Shown piece after piece: positions 1 through 10,454 of a DNA stretch of 64,000 nt. Location of the stretch: NCBI GenBank assembly GCA_023374045.1, contig CM041779.1, positions 295,688,167-295,752,166 of the forward strand. The letters are read 5' to 3'. Made by a program: the position numbers and the translations under genes. The notes under the pieces were generated by a model. The model made no database searches, had not been told where the DNA came from, and saw nothing but the letters and a program-made list of their open reading frames with translations. How positions within the stretch are numbered: position 1 is the first letter of the stretch; every line of letters begins with the position of its first letter. The DNA is from Limonium bicolor. Its lineage: Eukaryota; Streptophyta; Magnoliopsida; Caryophyllales; Plumbaginaceae.

Positions 1-409
1 ATGAAATAACTTATATTATGTATCTTGCTGTGTTCTACTGAGTCTTTTCATCTTTCGAGTATTCTCTCAATTACTTCCTCCAAGTTTTTGAGTTTGAGTA
101 ACTGCTTCCGCGCACTTAGTTCGATTGAGTGTTTCCACATCATTAGTGCTTCCGCATACTTAGCACGATTGAGTCAAACCATCTCACAGACTAACATCTT
201 GAGTTGGTATGCGTCAGCTGTTCGATCCTACATTAACTAAACCACAAATATATTACATTCATAATTGATACTAATCATCATCCAAAACTTAAATACAAAC
301 ACATAAGTAGTATGTTATTATAACCAATTACGCTAATAGATAGGCTAACATCCAAGAAGGTTTCATTACATGAAAGTCTTCCACTCCAAAATACATACTC
401 ACGTGGTAC
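1..409. other. Host flank with a possible coding fragment
   Basis: No complete gene is visible. On the minus strand, 51-173 is a stop-free stretch of 41 codons bounded by in-frame TGA codons. It reads as a charged, leucine- and glutamate-rich helix (it includes LKNLEEVIERILER) and could be a decayed coiled-coil exon, but it has no start codon and I recognise no family. The rest of the interval is AT-rich sequence without visible signals. It ends at the ATACC target site of the solo LTR. Confidence 0.3.
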
Positions 410-414
410 ATACC
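410..414. repeat. Target site duplication of solo LTR D (left)
   Basis: ATACC immediately before TGTAACACCCC; the identical right copy is at 13909-13913. Confidence 0.9.
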
Positions 415-2153
415 TGTAACACCCCTACCATTAATACTATCATTACCGTCCAATCTCCTCGTACTTCCAGATTCACGCAGCGGATACATACTTACTCACA
501 ATGGGTGATACAATGTCGTTAGCCACCCACGTGACTAACAAGGCTACTACTATTACATACAACATCGGTCTGATGGACCGGAATATCCGAGTACTACTTA
601 ATACAATACATACTCTCATTACATACTGATTACTACAATACTCCATTCGATACAATACTTCACAACTCCGTACAAGATAATACACTACGCATACCGAGTT
701 TACTAGGTTCCAAAATCAGTACAGTACCTCTCCCAAATTCATACACACTCACTAGGAGTCAATCTGCTGCCCATTCCTCACAAACTAGATACTTCTAATT
801 ACAAGGCGCGTCGCCGGTCTCTTACCTTGACCGTATTCGCTCCGGGTACCTGCACACTAAAAATGTTCCCCCGAGGGGATCAGCTTACGCTGAATATGAT
901 AACCGCATACCCCGTACTAGCGAGGGTACGCCGACCATTTGGTCGAATACATGCAATTCATTTGCAATACATACATTCATACATACATACATACATGCTT
1001 TCATTCACGATACTACAATACTACACAAGGTATACATACATACGCACAGTACAATACATGCTTGGGAGACAATACAAGTCAACCAATGCTTACTTACCAT
1101 CTTCCAGTATACACATACACAATACATACCCCTTACATATCCAATACGCAATCGGAGATACAATTCTCCAATACATACAAGGTCCAGTTAGCTTCATTAC
1201 ACACCCGGGTTTATCGGGTGTTCGATACTCTTTTACTTCCGGTCGATGACTTACAATAGTCAAGACCAATACACATACAATACTTACTTCTTACATACTT
1301 TACTTCCAGTTAAGTCGGTATGACCTCCGGGCAGGGATTACTACATCCCACCACCGGGCTTTAGGGTGGCCCACTAATCCAGGATGCTACCCATTCAAGG
1401 GAATGGTCCAAGGAAAAGATTATAGCCAGGATTCGGATCCAACCTCTTGTGTTTCCTTATCCTCACGCGTGGCCGAAACTATATCGGACTTCTACTCATT
1501 CCATTTACTCATTACCCAAGTTAGGAGTTAGGATGTTAGGAATTAGTAGAAGTCAATACTTCATTTCCATACATACATACAATACTCAAGTACACAATAC
1601 TTACACATACTTCTCAATTCCATTCATTCATTTCATGAATTATACAAACTAGTTGTTCAAGAAGATACAACAAGAACAATAGTTTAGACACAGTTAAGTG
1701 CAATATAAATCCGATTCGTGCATTTATCTTATTGGTGATCACATAAGCACACAAATCGGGGTAACCAGGTTAGGATACAGAGCATGAAGAAATCATACCG
1801 TACACCGTCATATTCGCACTACCGGTTCCTTAGAGATCAACTATTTGATTCCTATACATACATGGAGTAGCATGATCAATGATCTATTATTGATCTAACT
1901 CACTCCTCCATTGATACTTTCAATTTTTACTTACCACTTCATTACTTTCTTACTTGATTATAAAACCTTCCTTTACTTTACTACTTCTTAAACTTGTTTT
2001 CTTACTCCTTTACTTACTTTCTTACCATTACTACTTCATTAATGGTGTGTTACTACATATATATGCATATGTATATATAGGCATATATACATGTATATAT
2101 GATTACTATAATCATATAATTAAAACAATTATTTTTTTTTTCTTTTTTTTTGA

Positions 2154-2553
2154 CTCGACCGGACTTGCGACCGACCTTGCAAGTCCGGTCCATTCCAGTA
2201 GGTCACGTCGTGTGAAATTCCAGGGCCGACCGACCTTGCAAGTCCGGTCCCAAGGTCGGTCCATTCCAGTAAGTTTCGTATTTGAAAATTTTAGCCCGAC
2301 CGACCTTGCAAGTCTGGTCGCAAGGTCGGTCCATTACAGTAGCTTACATTACGGGAATTTTTCTGGCCGACCGAACTTGCAAGTCCGGTCGCAAGTTCGG
2401 TCCATTCCAGAAGGTTTCTGACGGGGGAAATTTCTGGTCCGACCGAACTTCCAAGTCCGGTCGCAAGGTCGGTCGACTCCAGAAGGTTTCCCGTCTTGTA
2501 AATCTGGGCTCGACCGACCTTGTTAGTTTGGTCCTAAGGTCGGTCCGGCCCAG
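2154..2553. repeat. Hairpin array D1 (six units) in solo LTR D
   Basis: Six GC-rich inverted repeats sit about 70 bp apart in otherwise AT-rich DNA. Most units have a left arm such as GACCGACCTTG, a middle arm CAAGTCCGGTC and a right arm CAAGGTCGGTC, followed by a CCATTCCAG-like tail. The unit at about 2369 has 12-bp perfect arms (GACCGAACTTGC / GCAAGTTCGGTC). Arms vary between units but the pairing is mostly kept. The array resembles the one in element B's LTRs. Confidence 0.85.
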
Positions 2554-2844
2554 TACTTCAGTTTTAAAAATCTGTTTTTGGGTGTTTTCTTTACCCATTG
2601 TTTCCCCGGTTCATACTTATTAATTCGGGGTTATTCAAGTTCATCCACTTTACATACTTACTAATTCTTACTTGTACAATTTCATTCCCATTCTTTACTT
2701 ACTCCACATTCTTATTCTCGCTTGTGTATACTCCTAATGACTCTTAATTATGATTAATTGAGTCTTATGCAACTTATACAATTATACCCAAACAATGCCT
2801 TAACTTATAACCCATTAAAATTTCTCTTTGGTGAATTATGGTGT

Positions 2845-3098
2845 TGGTCCGGGACCTTGTCCAGGTCCTAAGTCGCGGACCAACACAGATCAGAACCCTC
2901 GAATTGATTTTAGCTATGGTCCGGGACCTTATACATAAGGTAGTCCCGGACCAGATGCAACTTAACCTCTCGAATGAATTGGCTAGTAGTCCGGGACCTT
3001 ATACCAGAGGTAAGTCCCGGACCCTTAATGATTTGCAACTCTCGGGTAGTTTTAGATGGTTGGTCCGGGACTTAATACAAGGCCTAAGTCCCGGACCA
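2845..3098. repeat. Hairpin array D2 (four units) in solo LTR D
   Basis: Four units about 70 bp apart with a different core from D1. The typical unit has outer arms GGTCCGGGAC and GTCCCGGACC, and in the second unit an inner CTTAT/ATAAG stem. It lies about 300 bp from D1 within the same LTR, which therefore carries two unrelated hairpin arrays. Confidence 0.85.
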
Positions 3099-3627
3099 AC
3101 AATGGTCTGCTACGATTCAGAATTATTTTTCTTGCTCTGTTTCTCTCCATTCTCTTGCTCTAATCCATTCCTAATTGTCCCCAACCTTAATCCTACATGT
3201 TTAACTGCTTATTTTACATCCAACTTACCTAAATCCATCACCAAAACTTCTCTCTCATTCTACTGGTAACTTACCACTTCCTCTGTCAATTTATTTTCAT
3301 CTGTTGCAGAGCTCGAGCTGCTGCTGCTTCTGTTTCTTTCTTTTTTCTTTCACAAATGTTACCAGCTCCTAAGCAAGATAGTTTCCTCTCTAAATTTTGA
3401 AATGGTGTCCCCTAAAACTTAAGGTTTTCACACATTCATTTGCTCACACATGAAAACTCATTCAACCTGCATCAGTTTATATATGTATATGCATTCAGAT
3501 GCAAACTCACGTTTACAGCAGCTCATTATTTGTTTCTTTGACAGATTCTTACTTACTAATACTATCAATACCATTATACTCATTCCATTTCTATGGTTGC
3601 AGCAAGTTTCACATTTGCTGAGACAGT

Positions 3628-3632
3628 GTATA
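3628..3632. repeat. Target site duplication of element C (left)
   Basis: GTATA directly before the 5' LTR; the identical copy is at 12666-12670, directly after the 3' LTR. Confidence 0.92.
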
Positions 3633-5851
3633 TGTTAAACCCGTATAATTCATACCTTAGGTTATATCAGTTGCAATGTTTTTCTAAGTTGGATTATTGA
3701 TTCCTTTGCTATCAGTTGGGACTCCGGTGGTATTCTTTTATTTGCCAAGGGCGAGGAGGTCATTACCCCTGCTATTTAAGGTAATCAGATTAATTGATAA
3801 TAAGTAAAGGAATTACTTATTTATTTTTCCTTCTTAATCACTTTTATTTCCCGATCAATTCATTCACGTCAGTTCAGTCGTGAGGAGCGCCTCTCATCGT
3901 GGTTTGAACGACAGTTTTCTCTGCTCTCTCTCTCTCTCTCTCAGTTTCTCACTTTGTTGAAACGGTGATTGTTCTGCTGCAATCAGATTGGAGATCTTCG
4001 CTGCGGTGTGTTCCGCCTTCGTTACTCAGGTTTGGATTCTCTGATTGTGTCGGTCGGTGTTGCGTTCTTCCCTCTTCTGTTTCCTGATTTTTTTGAAACT
4101 TCGAATGGCTGAATTCAGAGACAACGGGGTTGCTGTCGATCTGTGGTTTGCACGGGCTGTGAGCTGTTGCGAATTGTTGGATTCTCTGCACATCGGGTTC
4201 AGGTTCGTGTTGCAGATTAAGGGTTGTGTTGTCTCGGTTTGTCTCTTCCGTTTTTCTGATTTTGGATTATCATTTATGGGAATTCAGTGGCTGTTCGGTT
4301 CGGCCTGGTTGAGGAATTGTCGTTGCTGTTGTTGCTGCGTTCTGTGGATTCTGCACTCTGAACTGAGGTAAGGTGGTTACTCGATTCGGTTTGGAAGTTC
4401 AGCCATGGGGATTGCAACGGTTCTGTTTGTGGTGTTGTCTGATTTGTGATGTCTGTTTGGTTGCGTTTTGGAATGGTAAAACCCCATGGTTTCCTGTTTT
4501 AATGTCTGATTTGGTGTGTGTGCTTAATTGGCATTTTAAGGCTTTGATTTGTGTTGTTTTCTTCTGTTCGTCTTCTGGAAACTGCATTTTTTGTCCGAAC
4601 TTCCGTCCGAGTTGAAGTTCGGACAGTGCGTTTCTGCCTTTCTGATTTGCGAGTTCGGGGTATGTCCGAACATCTGTCCGAACATAGATGTTTCGGACAC
4701 ACCCTCAGGTTTCCCTCGGGTTTAAGTTCGACCTGTGTCCGAACTTCGACGTCCGGACACAAGGTCGGACCTCCGCGTGTTTCCCGTAAAACCTATGTCC
4801 GAACATCCGTCCGAACTTGGATGTTCGGACATGCTGGATTCCTCTATCTGATTTCAACTCGACTTGTGTCCGAACATTGATGTCCGGACACAAGTTCGGA
4901 CTTTTGGCTTTCTCTGGTTTCTGAGTCTCGACTTGTGTCCGAACTTCGATGTCCGGACACAAGTTCGGACACCCCTCTGTTTTCAACATAACTTCTTCGT
5001 TTGAACTCCGATTTGAGCGCCGTTTGTGGCGTTGGTTTCCTTATGATCTGTGCTACTGATTTATGAGTGTTTTGGCATATTTAAATGCAACTTTGCTTCT
5101 GATTAAGCAACCTTTCTGTTTTGGGACATTGCACTTTATTTCTGAGCCGTGAATGGCTGGGTCGAGCTATTCCGTGGTATACCATGTAGACGTCATTCTG
5201 AGTGTGGGTCATTCCCTTTCTGTTCTGTGGGGTTGACGAACCCTTTGGCTCTTTCGAGTCATTTCTGCGTTGCCGAGAGACCTGGTATGGTCTATGGGTC
5301 TTCGACCCTTCTGAGTGTGTGCATTGTGTCTTGTCCCCCTTTCTGTTTAAGTGCTCTGACTGTTTCTGAAATGGGAACCCTTTGTGTTCCACTCTACTTC
5401 TGTTTCTGAAAGCTTCTGACTATCTGAGAATTGTGCATAAGATGTTTATCTTCTCTTCTTCTGATTTCAATTGTTTTGAGCGACCTTGCTGATGACGGTC
5501 GCTGCTTACTGGGCATAGTTGTGTGCTCATTCCCCTACTTCTAACATTTTTGCAGATTGATCAGCGAGGATCATCTTGAGTTCTGGAGCTGTAGTGTTTA
5601 GCTCATTTGACTGTTTAAACTTTTGTTATGACGTTGTAGCCTTCGGGCCTTCCTCTGTTTTGAGTTTCTGAATTCGGATATGTATTTGGAATCCGTTTAC
5701 TTCCGCTGTATTTGAATACTTTGGTTGGCAATGTTAAGTGAACTCTGTTTTGGGCCTTTATTGCTTTTGATCGTTTAGAGCCTTGCGTTATTGGTAGTAA
5801 TACGCGGCGTGTAATACCCTTAACTCTTAGGCCGGTTTTAGGGGTGTTACA
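3633..5851 (+). repeat. 5' LTR of element C
   Basis: 2219 bp, starting TGTTAAACCCG and ending GGGTGTTACA. Compared with the 3' LTR (2211 bp, starting TGTTATAACCCG) it differs by scattered single bases and small indels, so the insertion is fairly recent. It includes a CT microsatellite (about 3918-3942) and a hairpin array at 4592-4971. The apparent frames inside it have no family resemblance and are not annotated. Confidence 0.93.
4592..4971. repeat. Hairpin array in 5' LTR of C (six units)
   Basis: Six units about 65-70 bp apart. The last unit shows two mutually exclusive perfect stems: CTTGTGTCCG with CGGACACAAG (10 bp), or TGTCCGAACTT with AAGTTCGGACA (11 bp). The left arms overlap, so only one stem can form at a time. 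The first unit is shortened relative to its counterpart in the 3' LTR. Confidence 0.88.
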
Positions 5852-5856
5852 TTTAG

Positions 5857-5868
5857 TGGTATCAGAGC
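5857..5868 (+). other. Primer-binding site of C (initiator Met tRNA)
   Basis: TGGTATCAGAGC, five bases after the 5' LTR. It matches the complement of the 3' end of plant initiator methionine tRNA, the usual primer of plant Ty3/gypsy elements. Confidence 0.93.
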
Positions 5869-5983
5869 CAGGTTTGGCTTTCTTTGGTGTCTGTGGGTGT
5901 GTTTGCTTGTGCGAGGCTCAGTTGTGACAGTTGTTTTGAAGTCTGAGTCAGTTCTGACAAGTTTTGGATTTGTGTATCTCAGA

Positions 5984-7075
5984 ATGGCTCCTCGTAGGAC
6001 ACCAGTGACCCCTCAGGGAGATGCTGCGGATGTAGTGCAGCAGTTTGTGACGCAGTTGATGCAGACGATGGCTGCAGCTGCTGGGGGAGCTGGTGGAGGA
6101 GCTGGTGGTGCTGGCCCAGCAGGAGCGAATGCTGTGGGAGGCCGAGTCCGAGCTCTCCAGGAGTTCATGAAGCTTAAGCCTCCATCCTTTGATGGCTGTG
6201 GTGACCCTCAGGAGGCGAGCCACTGGATTACAGAGGTCGAGGACCTGCTGAGAGTGATGGGGTCGGAGGATGACCAGAAGGTGGACTTCGCTACGTTCCT
6301 CTTTAAGGGGGAGGCGAAGGAGTGGTGGCGCATGGTGATGGGTAGGCATCCCCAGCCTTGGACCTGGGATCAGTTCTGCTTGGAGTTCAACAAGCAGTTC
6401 TATCCGGATGTGTACAAAGACCAGAAGATCAACGAGTATAACCGGCTGCGCCAGGGGAGAGATATGTCTGTAGAAGAGTATGTGAGGAAGTTTGTGACGC
6501 TGTCGAAGTATGCTCCAGAGCCGGATGAGCACAGGAAGGCTCGTAAATTTGAGAGCGGATTGAGGCCAGACATCAGGTCGGCGGTGACACCTCTTCGTCA
6601 CCGGACCTTCAGAGATGTGGCGGATGTCGCCTTGCTGGTAGAGGCTGACATCAAGGGCAGACAGGCGGGCAGAGACCATAAAGGGAAGAGGCGTGCTGAA
6701 GAGCCTCAGAAGAAGGAGGCTGCCCCTCCTCAGAAGAAGCAGACCTATGGAGATCGCCGGGGAGCGTCTTCATCTTCGTCAGCTGGGACGAAGTGTGGGT
6801 CTTGTGGTCGCTCCCATCCTGGTAGGGAGTGCTACAAGAAGACCGGTGCTTGCTTTAAGTGCGGGTCGATGGAGCACCGGATTGCTCAGTGCCCTCAGGC
6901 GTCCAGTAGAGGCTCAGGGGATAGAGGTACCGGCTCAGATTCAGGGGCGAGGTCCGATCAGAAGAAGCCTCAGACTCAGGCCCGGGTTTATGCTATGGCC
7001 GGAGAGCGTGATCGAGCTGGTGATCGCGTCGTCTCAGGTATTCTCCATATCCTCGAGATGTGTTTTGTCTTTTGA
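5984..7075 (+). CDS. Gag of element C
   Basis: Capsid/nucleocapsid polyprotein that packages the element's RNA in cytoplasmic particles. I chose the ATG at 5984 (MAPRRTPVTPQG) rather than the upstream in-frame ATG at 5897, because the latter lies in the leader just after the primer-binding site and its extension is not Gag-like. A Gly/Ala-rich stretch precedes the capsid region, which has the family signature of FLFKGEAKEWW and YNRLRQGRDMSVEEYVRKF. Two zinc knuckles follow near 6795-6893 (CGSCGRSHPGREC and CFKCGSMEHRIAQC). The frame runs past the expected gag-protease join and stops at about 7075; the protease continues in a neighbouring frame, so a one-base change near 7060-7070 has broken the fusion. 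Confidence 0.9.
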   Translation: MAPRRTPVTPQGDAADVVQQFVTQLMQTMAAAAGGAGGGAGGAGPAGANAVGGRVRALQEFMKLKPPSFDGCGDPQEASHWITEVEDLLRVMGSEDDQKVDFATFLFKGEAKEWWRMVMGRHPQPWTWDQFCLEFNKQFYPDVYKDQKINEYNRLRQGRDMSVEEYVRKFVTLSKYAPEPDEHRKARKFESGLRPDIRSAVTPLRHRTFRDVADVALLVEADIKGRQAGRDHKGKRRAEEPQKKEAAPPQKKQTYGDRRGASSSSSAGTKCGSCGRSHPGRECYKKTGACFKCGSMEHRIAQCPQASSRGSGDRGTGSDSGARSDQKKPQTQARVYAMAGERDRAGDRVVSGILHILEMCFVF

Positions 7076-8523
7076 TTCTGGAGCTACGCATTCCTTGTCT
7101 GCTATGATTTGTTGGTGACCTTGGACTGACTGCTGTGCCTAGTGAGATAGACTTGTGTGTGAGTAGTCCATTAGGTGGGGTTGCCCCTTGTGTGCTGGAT
7201 TCTGTGTGTAAGGCTTGTCCCATAGTAGTTAGGGACAAGACTTTCTTTGCTGACCTCATCCCGATGCGGATGACCTGTTTTGATGTGATTCTGGGCATGG
7301 ATTGGCTAGCAGAGCACCATGCCCATATAGATTGTGCAGCGAGAGAGGGTGTGTTCGACTTGCCAGACGGGTCTCGTTTTGCTTTCTCTGGGAATGCAGT
7401 TCCATGTGCGCCGGTGATTGTGTCAGCGATGCAGGCAGCCAGTTTCTTGAGGAAGGGCTGCCAGGGCTTCTTATGTTATCTGCCAGAGGTGCGTGAGGGA
7501 TCTAGCTTGGAGAGCATCCCGATTGTCAGAGAGTTTCCTGAGGTCTTCCAGGACGACGTGCCCGGACTTCCACCAGTGCGAGAGGTGGAGTTCACCATCG
7601 ATTTAGCGCCAGAGACTCAGCCCATCTCTAGGGCCCCTTACCGTATGAGTCCGGCGGAGTTGAAGGAGCTAAAGGTCCAGCTTCAGGAGCTGTTGGATAA
7701 GGGCTTCATACGCCCTAGTGTTTCGCCTTGGGGAGCGCCAGTGCTGTTTGTGAAGAAGAAGGATGGGACCTTCCGTTTGTGCATCGATTACAGAGAGTTG
7801 AACAAGGTGACCATCAAGAATCGCTATCCCCTTCCGCGCATCGACGATTTGTTTGACCAGTTGGCGGGTGCCACAGTGTTCTCGAAGATAGATCTTCGTT
7901 CAGGCTACCATCAGTTGAGGATTAAGGCCGAGGATGTGCCTAAGTCCGCTTTTAGGACTCGTTATGGTCATTACGAGTTCCTAGTCATGCCGTTTGGTTT
8001 GACTAATGCTCCATCAGTATTCATGGACATGATGAACCGGGTTTTCAAACCCTATTTGGATCAGTTCGTAGTGGTCTTCATAGATGATATCTTGGTGTAC
8101 TCCAGGAGCGCAGAGGAGCATGAGGAGCATCTGAGGATTGTTTTGCAGACGTTGAAGGATCATGAGCTGTATGCTAAGTTGAAGAAGTGCGACTTCTGGC
8201 TTGATCGTGTAGTGTTCTTGGGACATGTGGTCTCGAAGGACGGTATCTCAGTGGATCCTGAGAAGGTTAGAGCTGTGATGGAGTGGGCGAGGCCCACGAA
8301 TGTTGCTGAGATTCGCAGTTTCCTTGGGTTAGCTGGGTACTACAGGAAGTTCGTTGAGGGGTTCTCTAAGATTGTATCCCCGCTGACCCGTCTGTTGAGG
8401 AAGGAGATCAAGTATGAGTGGAGCGAGGCTTGCGAGCAGAGTTTCCAGGAGATTAAGAAGAGATTGACGACGGCACCGATTCTGACTTTGCCTTCTGGGA
8501 CGAGGGTTCGAGGTCTTCTGTGA
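7060..8523 (+). pseudogene. Protease and reverse transcriptase of element C (frame-broken)
   Basis: The aspartic protease motif FDSGATHS is at about 7071-7095. The frame is lost just after it (stop near 7116) and is recovered in another frame from about 7110, continuing to [16 protein letters not shown]. Reverse transcriptase follows without a break, with [18 protein letters not shown] (about 7750-7803), a QLRIK fingers/palm segment and the catalytic FIDDILVYS (about 8077-8103). The frame breaks again at about 8510, at the start of RNase H. Protease normally processes the polyprotein and RT copies the RNA into DNA; as read, this copy cannot make the full polyprotein. Confidence 0.9.
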
Positions 8524-9896
8524 TGCGTCCCATAAGGGACTGGGATGTGTTTTGATGCAGCAGGGTAAGGTAGTGGCTTATGGCTCCGACAGCTTAAGCC
8601 CTATGAGAAGAACTACCCTACCCACGATCTGGAGCTGGCAGCTGTAGTGTTCGCGCTGAAGATTTGGAGACATTATTTATATGGAGCGTCGTGTAAGGTT
8701 TACACTGACCACAAGAGCCTCAAGTATTTGTTCACTCAGAAGGAGCTGAACTTGAGACAGAGGAGGTGGTTGGAGCTACTTCATGACTACGATTTAGAGA
8801 TCCTCTACCACCCGGGTAGAGCGAATGTTGTTGCAGATGCCTTGAGCCGGAGAGGTGCTTCGGGTGTAGCTTGTGCCTTGTCAGGAGTTCAGAGGTCCGC
8901 CTTAGAGCTTCAGCGTATGGGTTTGGGTAGTCAGACCAGCCAGTGCCAGTGTGATAGCAGCGCTTCAGGTGCAGTCTTCGTTGGTCGACAGGATTCGGGT
9001 TGGTCAGGAGCAGACTCAGCTTTGTGTCGGATTAGAGAGGGGCTGTCTGCAGAGCAGAGTTCAGATTTCAGTGTCTCCAGCGATGGTTGTCTGCGTTTCA
9101 GAGCCGTGTATGTGTGCCAGACGATGCAGTGCTGCGCAGAGAGATCCTTCAGGAGGCCCATGGAGCGCCTTATTCAGTTCACCCAGGAGGGGTGAAGATG
9201 TATCGAGACCTCAGAGAGTCATTCTGGTGGTCTGGGATGAAGCGTGATATCTCAGAGTTTGTCTCGAAGTGCCAGACCTGTCAGCAGATTAAGGCTGAGC
9301 ACCAGAGGCCAGCGGGTTTGCTTCAGCCCCTTCCCATTCCTGAGTGGAAGTGGGAGAGTGTGGGGATGGATTTCGTCATGGGTTTGCCCAGGACTCCTTC
9401 GGGTTGTGATGCTGTTTGGGTGATAGTTGATCGTCTGACGAAGTCTGCTCATTTTCTGCCGGTGAAGAAGACCTTCAGTCTGGAGCGCCTAGCTCGTTTA
9501 TATCTGGATGAGATAGTGAGGCTTCACGGTGTGCCTACTACTATTGTGTCTGATCGTGACCCTCGTTTTGTTTCGAGATTTTGGCGCAGTTTGCATAAGG
9601 CCTTGGGTACGAATTTAGCGTTCAGTTCAGCTTACCATCCTCAGTCGGATGGCCAGACGGAGAGGACTAATCAGGTTTTGGAGGACATGCTTCGTGCATG
9701 TGTCCTGGACTTTGGTGGTAGCTGGGAGCAGCATGTGACTCTGATTGAGTTCGCCTACAACAACAGCTTTCAGGCGAGCATTGGTATGGCTCCGTTTGAA
9801 GCGTTGTACGGTAGGAGGTGCAGGTCCCCCATCTGTTGGGATGACCTGAAGGAGAGGGTCTTGGTTGGACCCGAGCTGTGGTGCAGGGAGCAGTAG
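8524..9896 (+). pseudogene. RNase H and integrase of element C (frame-broken)
   Basis: RNase H continues in shifted frames: [15 protein letters not shown] near 8516-8560, a break near 8585, then [16 protein letters not shown] and [11 protein letters not shown] to about 8850. The spacer 8850-9080 is scrambled between frames. Integrase is then open from 9087 to 9896: zinc-binding CQTCQQIK, core motifs GMDFVMGLP, VSDRDPRF and DGQTERTNQ containing the D, D, E catalytic residues, and FAYNNS...ALYGRRCR. The frame ends at a stop near 9896 and the C-terminal part resumes in another frame. Confidence 0.88.
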
Positions 9897-10011
9897 AGAA
9901 GATCAGGACGATTCGGGAGCGTTTGCTTGTTGCTCAGAGCAGACAGAAGTGCTATGCAGATCAGAGGCGCAGGCCGCTTGAGTTGATGTTGGTGATCATG
10001 TCTATCTGCGA

Positions 10012-10410
10012 GTGTCGCCGGTCAGAGGCGTGGTTCGGTTTGGGAAGCGTGGGAAGCTTAGCCCGAGGTTCGTTGGACCGTTTGAGATTCTGGAGAGGAT
10101 TGGCCCTGTGGCTTACCGTTTGGCTTTGCCACCTGCTTTGTCTGCTGTCCACGGAGTTTTCCATGTGTCTATGTTGAGGAAGTATCTGCATGATCCGTCT
10201 CATGTGATCGACTACAGCCAGCTTCAGTTGAGAGAAGATTGCAGTTTCGAGGCGGTGCCTATTCGCATTCTAGCCAGGGACGTCCGTCGGCTTCGTAGTA
10301 AGACCCTGCCTATGGTGAAGGTCCAGTGGTCAGATCAGCTAGAGAGTGAAGCTACGTGGGAGCTCGAAGATGAGCTGCGTGCCAAGTTTCCCTCCTTGTT
10401 CGAGCAGTAA
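10012..10410 (+). pseudogene. Integrase C-terminus and chromodomain-like tail of element C
   Basis: Open frame carrying the end of the integrase ([28 protein letters not shown]) and a short chromodomain-like segment (MVKVQWSDQ...ATWELEDEL) up to the final stop at 10410. In chromoviruses this tail is thought to steer integration to particular chromatin. It is out of frame with the preceding integrase segment, so it is listed separately. Confidence 0.85.
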
Positions 10411-10441
10411 GGTGAGTTAATCTCGAGGACGAGATTCTTTT

Positions 10442-10454
10442 AAGGGGGAGGTGA
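10442..10454 (+). other. Polypurine tract of element C
   Basis: Purine-rich AAGGGGGAGGTGA directly before the 3' LTR, the expected primer for plus-strand DNA synthesis. Confidence 0.88.

Noticed and set aside
2282..2623. Arg/Ser/Gly-rich open frames over the hairpin arrays (also around 4499-4989, 11192-11791, 28634-28989, 39000-39354)
   Set aside because: The repeats are palindromic, so both strands stay open and yield repetitive peptides; there is no start context, family match or codon pattern.
4592..4971. Regularly spaced palindromic repeats resembling a CRISPR array
   Set aside because: The spacers between units are not unique acquired sequences, the units vary, there are no cas genes, and the array lies in the LTR of a plant retrotransposon; it recurs in the other LTR.
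5948..6679. 243-codon minus-strand frame opposite gag of element C
   Set aside because: Antisense shadow of a well supported gag frame with no recognisable domains.
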